64,000 nucleotides of DNA from JBLEFH01 sp047345645 (GTDB lineage: Bacteria > Pseudomonadota > Alphaproteobacteria > Rhodobacterales > Rhodobacteraceae), in the NCBI GenBank assembly GCA_047345645.1, contig JBLEFH010000002.1. One strand, written 5' to 3'. Every line of letters begins with the position of its first letter. The first letter of the stretch is position 1. The notes below the pieces were generated by a model that saw only the letters and a list, made by a program, of their open reading frames with translations, ran no database searches and was not told where the DNA came from. This document shows positions 40,893 through 48,909 of this stretch, one piece after another. A program made the position numbers and the translations under genes.

Positions 40893-41284
40893 GGCGTCCC
40901 CATAATGGATTTCGTGAAGCCACCGAGGATGCCGCCGACAAAGCCTCCGGCATCAGGATTGGCATAGGATGCCTTTCCGTCCCTGACTTCCTTGGCTGCG
41001 TCAATGAGCGACAGTTCACCCTTAAATTTTCGTGAGAGAAGTTGAAATCCTAATGAGGTCAGTACGATGCCAACTACTGGGTCTCGCATGGTGCTCGACT
41101 CGTGCCAGAGCGCGCGCACAACTCCTTCTTCTGCAAGCCATTGTACCGTATTTCTGAAGAGCCCCGGATCACCAGCCAGCCACGGAAATTCAGCGTGGTT
41201 ATAGACTTCTATTCTAGTGCCTTGCGTAGATAGCGAGTCGAGAAGTTCCGCCACCAGCAGCTCGCTCTTCTCCAAATCCGTCAC
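40889..41284 (-). CDS. unrecognised ORF between pyrB and pyrC'
   Basis: 131 residues, overlapping pyrB by four bases and pyrC' by four bases. The N-terminal half reads like a small winged-helix or helical domain (VQWLAEEGVVRALWHESSTM) and the end is Gly-rich (PDAGGFVGGILGGFTKSIMG). Codon use looks more A/T-rich than in its neighbours. No family is recognised. In the pyrB-pyrC' order known from related genomes the two genes usually adjoin, so this may be a later insertion, a point I cannot check here. Confidence 0.7.
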   Translation of the reverse strand: MTDLEKSELLVAELLDSLSTQGTRIEVYNHAEFPWLAGDPGLFRNTVQWLAEEGVVRALWHESSTMRDPVVGIVLTSLGFQLLSRKFKGELSLIDAAKEVRDGKASYANPDAGGFVGGILGGFTKSIMGTP

Positions 41285-42222
41285 GCTGCATCCCTCCGTG
41301 CCTTCACGCCCTGCGCCAGCAGATCCATCGCGGCCATCCGCACGGCGACGCCCATTTCAACTTGCTCCTGAATTACCGAGCGGTTGATGTCGTCAGCGAG
41401 CAGCCCGTCGATCTCGACACCGCGGTTCATCGGGCCGGGGTGCATGACGATGGCGTCGTCTTTGGCGTGGCTCAGTTTCTCGGCGTCGAGGCCGAAGCGG
41501 TGGTAATATTCGCGGGCCGAGGGGATGAAGCCGCCATTCATGCGCTCGCGTTGGAGGCGGAGCATCATCACCACATCGGCGCCTTCGAGCCCTTCGCGCA
41601 TATCGCGGGCGATCTCACAGCCGAGGGTTTCGAAACTTTGCGGGACGAGTGTGGACGGGCCGATGAGGCGCACCCGGTTTTCCATCAGCCCGAGCAGCAG
41701 GATGTTGGAGCGGGCGACGCGGCTATGGACCACATCGCCGCAGATCGCGACGGTGAGCCGGTGGAGTTTGCCCTTGCGGCGGCGGATGGTGAGCGCGTCG
41801 AGAAGGGCTTGCGTCGGGTGCTCGTGCCGCCCGTCGCCCGCGTTGAGAACGGCGCAATTGACCTTGTCCGCCAGAAGTTTCGGCGCGCCGGAGTCCGGAT
41901 GGCGGATGACCAGCAAATCCGGCTGCATCGCGTTCAGGGTCATCGCCGTGTCGATCAGCGTTTCGCCCTTTTTCACCGAGGACGACGCCACCGCCATATT
42001 CATGACATCCGCGCCAAGACGCTTGCCCGCCAGCTCGAAACTCGCCTGCGTGCGGGTCGAGTTTTCGAAAAACATGTTGATCTGGGTGAGGCCGCGCAGC
42101 GCGTCGGAGCGTTTGTCGGGGCTGCGGTTGAGGTCCACATAGCGCTCGGCAAGGTCAAGAATCGTTGTGACATCGGACTGGGTCAGCCCTTCGATCCCGA
42201 GAAGGTGGGGAACAGACAGCAT
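41281..42222 (-). CDS. pyrB: aspartate carbamoyltransferase catalytic subunit
   Basis: 313 residues. The carbamoyl-phosphate motif FENSTRTQASFELAGKRLGA, HPTQALLDALTI (His-Pro-Thr-Gln), ICGDVVHSRVARSN and MHPGPMNRGVEI are all present with the catalytic residues. It makes N-carbamoyl-L-aspartate in pyrimidine synthesis. Start ATG 42222 begins at the conserved region, with GGGAGGC upstream; the longer frame would overlap the divergent UDG region. Confidence 0.95.
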   Translation of the reverse strand: MLSVPHLLGIEGLTQSDVTTILDLAERYVDLNRSPDKRSDALRGLTQINMFFENSTRTQASFELAGKRLGADVMNMAVASSSVKKGETLIDTAMTLNAMQPDLLVIRHPDSGAPKLLADKVNCAVLNAGDGRHEHPTQALLDALTIRRRKGKLHRLTVAICGDVVHSRVARSNILLLGLMENRVRLIGPSTLVPQSFETLGCEIARDMREGLEGADVVMMLRLQRERMNGGFIPSAREYYHRFGLDAEKLSHAKDDAIVMHPGPMNRGVEIDGLLADDINRSVIQEQVEMGVAVRMAAMDLLAQGVKARRDAA

Positions 42223-42314
42223 CAACGCCTCCCTTTGCTGGCTCCCTGATAGCGGCGGATCGGGGTTGCGGCAAGCCGTTGGCGCGGCGCGCGGCAGGCT
42301 GTAGGGTGAGCGGC

Positions 42315-43082
42315 ATGGGATTCGAGAGCGATCTTGCGGCGCTGGCATGGCAGGTGGAGATGGGGGCGGATGCGTGCATCGAGGACGCGCCGGTCGATCG
42401 CTTTGCCGCGGCTGAGGCGGCGAAGGTCGCGGCCAAAGCGCCGCCGCCCGCCGAAGCGCCGCCGCCTCCGGTGGAGACGGGGATGGACTGGGCGGCTGAG
42501 GCGGCGCGTTTGGCGACGGCTGCGGACAGTCTCGATGTGCTCGATGCGGCGATCCGCGGCTTTGAGGGCTGCGAGCTGAAGAAGGGCGCTCGCAACACGG
42601 TCGTCAGCGACGGCCAGCCGGGCGCGCGGGTCATGATTATCGGCGAAGCCCCGGGCCGGGATGAGGACCGTTTGGGCAAGCCGTTTGTCGGGCAGGCGGG
42701 CCAGCTTCTCGACCGGATGTTCGCGGCGATTGATCTGGCGCGCACGGCCGATGATCCGATGAAGGCGCTCTATATCACCAATGTGGTGTATTGGCGGCCG
42801 CCTCAGAACCGCGCACCGACGCGGGACGAGATGGCTATGCTCCGGCCCTTTGCGCTCCGCCATATCGAATTGGCGAAGCCGGAATTTCTGGTGCTGATGG
42901 GGAACACGGCGTGCGGGACGCTGCTGGAAAATCCGCCGGGGATCACCAAACTGCGGGGCAATTGGCAGGAGGTGGCGGGGCTGCCCGCGCTGCCGATGAT
43001 GCACCCGGCGGCGTTGCTGCGGAACCCGGCGCAGAAACGCGGGTCTTGGGAGGATCTGCTGACGCTCAAGGGCCGTTTGTGA
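42315..43082 (+). CDS. uracil-DNA glycosylase family 4/5-like protein
   Basis: 255 residues. A variable Ala/Pro-rich N-terminal region precedes the glycosylase domain: MIIGEAPGRDEDRLGKPFVG (motif 1), LYITNVVYWRPPQNRAPTRD, VLMGNTACGTLL and PMMHPAALLRNPAQKRGSWE. Family-4 enzymes carry a 4Fe-4S cluster; only one cysteine remains near the first site (EGCELKKGA), and the KCRPP and ACRPF cysteines read YWRPP and MLRPF. Loss of the cluster is therefore likely. Start ATG 42315 begins the ordered region. Its stop overlaps the Nudix gene. Confidence 0.85.
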   Translation: MGFESDLAALAWQVEMGADACIEDAPVDRFAAAEAAKVAAKAPPPAEAPPPPVETGMDWAAEAARLATAADSLDVLDAAIRGFEGCELKKGARNTVVSDGQPGARVMIIGEAPGRDEDRLGKPFVGQAGQLLDRMFAAIDLARTADDPMKALYITNVVYWRPPQNRAPTRDEMAMLRPFALRHIELAKPEFLVLMGNTACGTLLENPPGITKLRGNWQEVAGLPALPMMHPAALLRNPAQKRGSWEDLLTLKGRL

Positions 43083-43615
43083 CCCTTCCGCTGCTGACGC
43101 CCGAGTGGGATGAAACCGTTCGCCAGGCGGCTTTGGTCGCCCCGGTGGACCGGCATGGGCGGCTCCTTTTGCAGCTTCGGGAAGCGCGTGACGGCATCGC
43201 CGCACCGGGTCTCTGGAGCTTTTTTGGCGGCGGGTTCGAGGCGGGCGAGACGCCGCTAGAGGCGCTTGTTCGCGAGGTGGAGGAGGAAATCGGCCTGCGG
43301 CCCGCGCTTTCCGACCTCAACCCTATTGGCCGCGCGCTTGGCGTGCTGACCCCGAAAGTCGCGCTGCATTGCTGGCTCTGGCGCTTCCCGCATGATCTGA
43401 GCGACATCCGTCTGAAAGAGGGCGCGGGCTTTGGCGTGTTCCATGAGCCGCAACTTGAAGACCTGCCGCTAAACCCTTCGCTCGCGCCGGTTTTGGCGTG
43501 GCTAACGCGCGGCGGCCATCTGCGCCGCGCGCCGCTCCCCCGGCCGTCAGTGGAGGAGGACGGGCAGGAAGCTGACCAGCAGGAGCAGTGCCATCGCTAT
43601 GTTGAACACCCGTAG
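43079..43615 (+). CDS. Nudix hydrolase
   Basis: 178 residues from GTG 43079, overlapping the UDG stop. The Nudix box GGGFEAGETPLEALVREVEEEIGL starts near residue 48 and has the REVEEE metal-binding core; only this box is diagnostic. It hydrolyses nucleoside-diphosphate-linked compounds; the substrate is not predictable. The last 23 codons overlap the end of the LysE gene on the other strand by 69 bases and are low-complexity (EEDGQEADQQEQ). Confidence 0.82.
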   Translation: MTLPLLTPEWDETVRQAALVAPVDRHGRLLLQLREARDGIAAPGLWSFFGGGFEAGETPLEALVREVEEEIGLRPALSDLNPIGRALGVLTPKVALHCWLWRFPHDLSDIRLKEGAGFGVFHEPQLEDLPLNPSLAPVLAWLTRGGHLRRAPLPRPSVEEDGQEADQQEQCHRYVEHP

Positions 43616-44140
43616 CGTCTGCGGGTTTTGCAGGGCGCGGCGCAGGCCGGTACCCGCGATGGCCCAGAGGCTGCAAAATGGCGCGTTGATCGCCCCATAG
43701 ATCACCGCGACGAGCAATAGGCCGGTCAGCGAGGCATCCGCGCGGTAGGTGGTGATCGCCGAGACCGCCATGGCCCAGGATTTCGGGTTCACCCATTGAA
43801 ACGCCGCGGCCTCGAAAAAGCGCATCGGGCGCTGCGTCTCGTCCCGCGCTTGGGGCGGTTTCGAGGTCGCAATTTTGTAGGCGAGCCAAAAGATGAACGC
43901 GGCGGAGAGGATTTTCATCCCAAGCTCCAGCACCGGGACGCGGGTCAGCAGATCGCCGAGACCCGCGCCGAGGATCAGAATCATCGCGACGAACCCGCTG
44001 GTGATCCCGGCGAGATGCGGCAGCGTTCGGCGCAGGCCGAAATTCACGCCGGACGCCATGAGCATGAGGTTGTTGGGCCCCGGTGTGACCGAGGTGACGA
44101 TGGCAAAGCCCGCGAGGGCAGGGAGGAGATCGTATGTCAT
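43547..44140 (-). CDS. LysE/RhtB family exporter
   Basis: 197 residues, six helices. FAIVTSVTPGPNNLMLMASG at the start, GVNFGLRRTLPHLAGITSGF and WLAYKIATSKPP are the LysE/RhtB signatures. It exports amino acids; the substrate is unknown. The gene is divergent from an Lrp-type regulator with an 82-base intergenic region containing a perfect inverted repeat, so that regulator very probably controls it. Confidence 0.9.
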   Translation of the reverse strand: MTYDLLPALAGFAIVTSVTPGPNNLMLMASGVNFGLRRTLPHLAGITSGFVAMILILGAGLGDLLTRVPVLELGMKILSAAFIFWLAYKIATSKPPQARDETQRPMRFFEAAAFQWVNPKSWAMAVSAITTYRADASLTGLLLVAVIYGAINAPFCSLWAIAGTGLRRALQNPQTLRVFNIAMALLLLVSFLPVLLH

Positions 44141-44174
44141 GCTCCGCAGATTATGCGGAGATGCGCGATGAGAG

Positions 44175-44211
44175 ATTGCAAAAATTGTTTTCAGAAAAGA
44201 TATTTTGCAAT
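44175..44211. promoter_or_regulatory. perfect inverted repeat between lysE and lrp, likely regulator site
   Basis: ATTGCAAAA (44175-44183) and TTTTGCAAT (44203-44211) are exact reverse complements with 19 bases between them, in A/T-rich sequence between divergently transcribed lysE-type and lrp-type genes. Centre spacing of about 28 bases and A/T-rich arms suit an Lrp/AsnC octamer binding site. Confidence 0.7.
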
Positions 44212-44222
44212 ATATCCTAGTT

Positions 44223-44666
44223 ATGGATGCGATAAATCAGAAAATATTGCGTGAACTGTCCCGCGACGGGCGACTCTCCAATCTCGCGCTGGCGGAAAAG
44301 GTGGGGCTGTCGCCTTCGGCCTGCCTGCGCCGGGTGCAGGAGTTGGAGCGCAGCGGTGTCATCAAGGGGTATCGCGCGGTCATTGATCCGGTGAAGATCG
44401 GCAACGGGCTGATCGCCTATGTCGCCGTCGGCCTCAATGAGCATACGAAGAAAAGTCAGGTCGTGTTTGAGGACGCGATGGCGCGCGCGCCGGATGTGCG
44501 CGAATGCCACAATATTGCCGGGACGGTGGAATATCTGCTGCGCATCGAGTCGCAGGATTTCGCGGATTACAAGCGCTTCCACACCGATGTTCTGGGCGCA
44601 TTGCCCGTGGTCTCGTCGATCACAACTTATATGGTGCTGGATACGCCTAAGGATGAGCGCGGGTGA
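44223..44666 (+). CDS. Lrp/AsnC family transcriptional regulator
   Basis: 147 residues. An N-terminal winged helix (INQKILRELSRDGRLSNLAL then AEKVGLSPSACLRRVQELER) and a RAM ligand-binding domain (AYVAVGLNEHTKKSQVVFED, ECHNIAGTVEYLLRIESQDF). ATG 44223 begins the domain exactly; a TTG further upstream adds six residues without support. It probably senses an amino acid and controls the divergent exporter. Confidence 0.92.
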   Translation: MDAINQKILRELSRDGRLSNLALAEKVGLSPSACLRRVQELERSGVIKGYRAVIDPVKIGNGLIAYVAVGLNEHTKKSQVVFEDAMARAPDVRECHNIAGTVEYLLRIESQDFADYKRFHTDVLGALPVVSSITTYMVLDTPKDERG

Positions 44667-45440
44667 TCACCCGGCGGGGCAGCCCTCGATCTCGAACGCG
44701 CCGGAATTGGTGAGAAGTGTCAAGCGGATCTGATCGCGGGAGAGGGTCAGCGGGCCGGTGGTGAATTGCTGAAGCGTCGCCGTGGCGGTCGCGCCGTCCG
44801 GTTGCGGCGCGGTCGCCGGAAAGCTGCTCCAAACACTGTCGGTCCCGGTTTCAATCAGGATCGTCTCGGCCTCTGCGCCGCCGCTCACATTCGCCGTAAT
44901 CTGCCAATCGCGCCCGGCGGGCTGGATGGCGCATTGCGCGCGGTAGGCGGTTCCGGCGCGCGGCGCGGCGGCAAGTGCGCGTGTGATTTCAGGTGTTTCG
45001 CCGGAGCCTGCGGGCAGATCCGTCGCCACTTCCGCCGTCAGCGGCAGGCAGACATCCTCGCAAATCCCGAGATCCGCCTTGAGGTCGAGCCGCACCGGCG
45101 CGTTCGGGTCTTTCAGCGTGATCTTGAGCGGCAGCGTCAGCCGCGTCTCATAGCCCACCACCTGCCCGCCATTGAGCGGGATCACGCGCGGTGCGGGAAA
45201 GATCGGCTCCAGCGCGGCGATATTCTCGGACGCGCCGTAATCGAGACGCGGCGCGATGCCGGTCGCCGTGCTGCGCCAATAGGTTTTCCAGCCCGGATCG
45301 AGCCGGATATCGAGCGCCGCCATATGGGTGCCATCGGCCATGCGCCAGCCCGGCAGAAGCTGGATCTGCGCCGGTTGCGGCATTTGCGCGGCGGCGAGGC
45401 CCGGCAGGGCCAGAGCGAGGGCGGCGAGTGCTTTCAACAT
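44667..45440 (-). CDS. periplasmic protein with DsbD N-terminal-type domain
   Basis: 257 residues with a signal peptide (MLKALAALALALPGLAAAQM). The domain has WKTYWRSTATGIAPRLDYG then LPLKITLKDPNAPV and a CxxxC pair, GICEDVCLP, near residue 130, as in the DsbD alpha-domain/DsbC-like family. It may pass electrons to periplasmic partners. No transmembrane DsbD beta domain is present here. ATG 45440 was chosen because it starts the signal peptide; the longer frame adds residues without one. Confidence 0.8.
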   Translation of the reverse strand: MLKALAALALALPGLAAAQMPQPAQIQLLPGWRMADGTHMAALDIRLDPGWKTYWRSTATGIAPRLDYGASENIAALEPIFPAPRVIPLNGGQVVGYETRLTLPLKITLKDPNAPVRLDLKADLGICEDVCLPLTAEVATDLPAGSGETPEITRALAAAPRAGTAYRAQCAIQPAGRDWQITANVSGGAEAETILIETGTDSVWSSFPATAPQPDGATATATLQQFTTGPLTLSRDQIRLTLLTNSGAFEIEGCPAG

Positions 45441-45562
45441 GGCCGCAAGATGCGCCTCTTGCCGCGCAAAGGGAAGTCGCATTTCTGCGAGATCACGATC
45501 TTTTCCCCGGTTTTCGCAAGGGGCGGCTTGCCAAGAGCCGGGCAGAGGGCCATCTTTTTCAT

Positions 45563-46126
45563 ATGGATGCGCAATATCTCTCTGGTCAGCTTCTCATTGC
45601 CATGCCCGGCATGGCCGATCCGCGCTTTGCCCGCTCGGTGGTGCTGATTTGCGAGCATGACGAGAACGGCGCGCTTGGCTTCATCGTGAATCATCCGGCG
45701 GAGCGTCTGGCTTTTTCGGATGTGCTGGATCAGATGGAGATTGAGCTGGAAGAGGATGCGCCTGCGGTCATGATGCATGTCGGCGGCCCTGTGGATCGGT
45801 TCCGGGGTTTCGTGCTGCATGGTCCCGATTACGGGCGCGACGAAATGACGGTGGAGGTGTCGGACGCGTTCCGCATGACCGCGACCCGCGAGATTCTCGA
45901 AGACATCGCGGTCGGGCAGGGGCCGGGCGAACTCCTGATTGCCATCGGCTATGCCGGTTGGGGCGGCGGGCAGCTTGAGGCGGAGTTGCAGCGCAATGAC
46001 TGGCTGACCTGTCCGGCGAGCGCCGAGATCGTGTTTCAGACGCCGGATGCCGAGAAATGGGAAAAAGCGGTTGCCGAGATCGGCATCGACATTCGCCTCC
46101 TGAGCAGCGGCGGCGGCAGCGCCTAA
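45563..46126 (+). CDS. yqgE: YqgE/AlgH family protein (UPF0301)
   Basis: 187 residues. GQLLIAMPGMADPRFARSVV, CEHDENGALGFIVN and VGGPVDRFRGFVLHG are the conserved YqgE blocks, and GYAGWGGGQLEAELQRNDWL the C-terminal one. Structure of homologues is known; the function is not established. ATG 45563 starts the conserved domain and lies divergent from the DsbD-like gene. Confidence 0.93.
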   Translation: MDAQYLSGQLLIAMPGMADPRFARSVVLICEHDENGALGFIVNHPAERLAFSDVLDQMEIELEEDAPAVMMHVGGPVDRFRGFVLHGPDYGRDEMTVEVSDAFRMTATREILEDIAVGQGPGELLIAIGYAGWGGGQLEAELQRNDWLTCPASAEIVFQTPDAEKWEKAVAEIGIDIRLLSSGGGSA

Positions 46127-47088
46127 CCCCGCGGAGCCGCAGCGCGGCGCAATCGGTCATTGATGGCGAGGCCAAGCCCGTCCTCCGGGATCGGGGCCAC
46201 GGCGATTTGCGTGAGGCCCGCCGCCCGCGCCGCCGCGTCAATCTCATGGAGTGCCGCGAAGAGATTGGTCGCGGCCTCTTCGAGATCTTCCTCTTCCGAC
46301 AAATTGATCGTCACCGGCGCGTCCGGTTGATCCGGCCCGAAGCCCAGCCACGCCTCACCGTCCTCGGCTTTCTGCGCATTCAGCCGCACCGGAAGAACTG
46401 GCGCGTAATGAGAGGCGAGCATACCCGGCGCTTTCGGCGCGGTGCTGCCGCCTGAAAAGCGCGCCAGCGGGCCGGTGAGGGCCTCGATGGCCTGAACCGG
46501 GACGCCGCCCGGTCGCAGCAGGCGCGGACGGTCCAAGAGGGAGATGATCGTGCTTTCCACACCCACATCGCAGGCGCCGCCGTCGAGAATGGCGTCGATT
46601 TTGCCGTCCATATCCGTCTCGACATGCGCCGCCGTGGTCGGGCTGATCCGGCCAGAGGGATTGGCGGAGGGTGCGGCGACCGGCCCGTTAAAGGCCGCGA
46701 GAACCGATTGCATCACCGGATGGGCAGGCATCCGCACCGCGATGCTGTCATGGCCCGCCGTCACCGCTGGCGCGATCCCGCTCTTCGCGCGGAGCGGCAG
46801 AACCAGCGTGAGCGGCCCCGGCCAGAATGCATTGATGAGCGGGCGCGCGGCTTCGATCTCCGCAAAACGGCCCGCCATGGAGGGGCTGGAGACATGGATA
46901 ATCAGCGGGTTGAAACTCGGGCGCCCCTTGGCGGTGTAAATCCCCGCCACCGCCTCCGGGTTCAGCGCATCCGCCGCGAGACCGTAAACCGTCTCCGTCG
47001 GCAGGGCGACCAGACCGCCCGCTTTCAGGATCGCCGCCGCGCGCGCAATACCGGTCAAATCATCCTTCAACCGCTCGGTTCTTTTCAT
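46123..47088 (-). CDS. sua5: threonylcarbamoyl-AMP synthase, Sua5 type
   Basis: 321 residues. The YrdC domain (about 10-210) has GGLVALPTETVYGLAADALN, KGRPSFNPLIIHV and AAPSANPSGRISPTTAAHV; a C-terminal Sua5 domain follows with APGMLASHYAPVLPVRL. It makes threonylcarbamoyl-AMP for the t6A modification of tRNAs reading ANN codons. ATG 47088 was taken as start: the open frame runs 800 codons further upstream only because this GC-rich DNA lacks stops on that strand. Confidence 0.93.
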   Translation of the reverse strand: MKRTERLKDDLTGIARAAAILKAGGLVALPTETVYGLAADALNPEAVAGIYTAKGRPSFNPLIIHVSSPSMAGRFAEIEAARPLINAFWPGPLTLVLPLRAKSGIAPAVTAGHDSIAVRMPAHPVMQSVLAAFNGPVAAPSANPSGRISPTTAAHVETDMDGKIDAILDGGACDVGVESTIISLLDRPRLLRPGGVPVQAIEALTGPLARFSGGSTAPKAPGMLASHYAPVLPVRLNAQKAEDGEAWLGFGPDQPDAPVTINLSEEEDLEEAATNLFAALHEIDAAARAAGLTQIAVAPIPEDGLGLAINDRLRRAAAPRG

Positions 47089-47220
47089 GGTGACGCCGCG
47101 TTGATCCTCTGTGTAACCTTGGGGAACGCTGGTTTGCGCCCTGAGCCTCGCGTTATGGTCCGCGCATACAAGCAATTTAGGCTCTGTTTCGCAAGAGCCA
47201 TGCGCAAGGAGGAGAGCGCT

Positions 47221-48900
47221 ATGCCATTTCAGTCCCCTGTTTCGGAAATTTCGCATTACCTCAAGCATGTGATCGGCGCGGACCGTCTCGAAGAGACGGA
47301 AATGTTCGCCGAGGCGGGCCCGGAGACGCTGTCTGCGGTGCTGAGCGAGGCGGCCAAGATTGCCGATGACGTGTTCGCGCCGGTCAACCGCGCGGGCGAT
47401 GAGGAGCCGACGGTTCTGGAAAACGGCGTGATGCGCGCCTCCCCGGCCTATCATGATGCCTATAAGCAGTTCGCCGAAGGGGGCTGGGCCGCGGTTTCGG
47501 CGGGTGAGGACCATGGCGGGATGGGCCTGCCGATGGTCGCCAATACCGCCGTCAATGAGATGATGTTCGGGGCCTGTCTCTCGCTGTCGCTCGCGCCGCT
47601 GCTCACGCAAGGCCAGATCGAGGCGCTGGAGCATCACGGCTCGGACGAATTGCAAGCGACCTATTTGCCGAAACTGATTTCTGGCGAATGGATCGGCACG
47701 ATGAACCTCTCTGAGCCGCAAGCAGGCTCCGATGTCGGCGCGCTGCGCACCAAGGCCGAGCGCAATGACGACGGCACCTATTCCATCTCCGGCAACAAGA
47801 TCTGGATTTCCTGGGGCGACGCGGATTTCGCCGAGAATGTCTGCCACCTCGTGCTGGCGCGTCTGCCCGATGGCAAGCCGGGGACCAAGGGCATTTCGCT
47901 CTTCATGGTGCCGAAATTCATCCCCGATGAGAATGGCGAGCCGGGCCAGCGCAACGGCGTTCAGGTGGTCTCCATTGAGGAGAAGATGGGCCTCCACGGC
48001 TCGCCGACCTGCGTCATGGAATATGAGAACGCCACCGGTTGGCTCGTCGGTGAGGAGCATGACGGCATGGCCGCGATGTTCACGATGATGAACAACGCCC
48101 GCCTTGGCGTGGGTGTGCAGGGTCTCGGTGTTGCCGAAGCGGCCTATCAGAAGGCGCGCGACTATGCTGAAGAGCGCGTGCAGGGCCGCGTTCCGGTGGA
48201 AGGCTATGGCAAGGGCATTATCGCCCATGCGGATGTGCGCCGGATGCTCATGGAAATGAAGGCGCTGACGGCGGTCTCCCGCGGGCTTTGCCTCGACACC
48301 GCGCTCTCGCTCGACATGGCGAAGGCGACCGGCGATCAGGCGTGGTCGGCCCGCGCAGCGGCGCTGACCCCGATGGCCAAGGCGTTCGGGACCGAGGCCG
48401 GGATGCGTGTCTCCGAAATGGGCGTGCAGGTCCATGGCGGGATGGGCTTTGTCGAGGAAACCGGGGCGGCGCAATATTACCGCGACGTGCGCGTCACCGC
48501 GATCTATGAGGGCACCAACGGTATCCAGGCGATGGATCTCGTGGGCCGCAAGATGATGGATGGCGGCGATGCGCTGCGCGCGCTGATGGATGAGGTCGAG
48601 GCGACCGCCAAGGGTGATGAGGACGGCGCGCCGCTTCTCTCCGCGCTCGACTCGCTGCGCGAGACGACTGACTGGATGCTGAACGCCGAGATGAATGACC
48701 GCTTTGCGGGCGCGGTGCCTTATCTGATGGCGTTTTCGCTGGTCATGGGCGGGCATTATCTCATTAAGGCGGCGACCGATGACGCGCACCGGGCGCTGGC
48801 GCGCTATTTCCTGAACTGCACGCTCGCCGATGCGCATAGCCAGTGCGTGCGCGCGCGGCAGGGGGCGGAGCTGCTTTACAACAGCGCGCTGGAGTCGTAA
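47221..48900 (+). CDS. acyl-CoA dehydrogenase, long form with C-terminal extension
   Basis: 559 residues. ACAD N- and middle domains (MNLSEPQAGSDVGALRTKAE; KIWISWGDADFA; KMGLHGSPTCVMEYENATGW) and C-terminal domain with YRDVRVTAIYEGTNGIQAMD, where Glu of YEG is the catalytic base. About 100 extra C-terminal residues place it in the long subgroup that includes the DMSP-pathway enzyme DmdC; the substrate cannot be named. AAGGAGGAG precedes ATG 47221. The upstream extended frame is not used. Confidence 0.9.
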   Translation: MPFQSPVSEISHYLKHVIGADRLEETEMFAEAGPETLSAVLSEAAKIADDVFAPVNRAGDEEPTVLENGVMRASPAYHDAYKQFAEGGWAAVSAGEDHGGMGLPMVANTAVNEMMFGACLSLSLAPLLTQGQIEALEHHGSDELQATYLPKLISGEWIGTMNLSEPQAGSDVGALRTKAERNDDGTYSISGNKIWISWGDADFAENVCHLVLARLPDGKPGTKGISLFMVPKFIPDENGEPGQRNGVQVVSIEEKMGLHGSPTCVMEYENATGWLVGEEHDGMAAMFTMMNNARLGVGVQGLGVAEAAYQKARDYAEERVQGRVPVEGYGKGIIAHADVRRMLMEMKALTAVSRGLCLDTALSLDMAKATGDQAWSARAAALTPMAKAFGTEAGMRVSEMGVQVHGGMGFVEETGAAQYYRDVRVTAIYEGTNGIQAMDLVGRKMMDGGDALRALMDEVEATAKGDEDGAPLLSALDSLRETTDWMLNAEMNDRFAGAVPYLMAFSLVMGGHYLIKAATDDAHRALARYFLNCTLADAHSQCVRARQGAELLYNSALES

Positions 48901-48909
48901 CGCCGCCAT

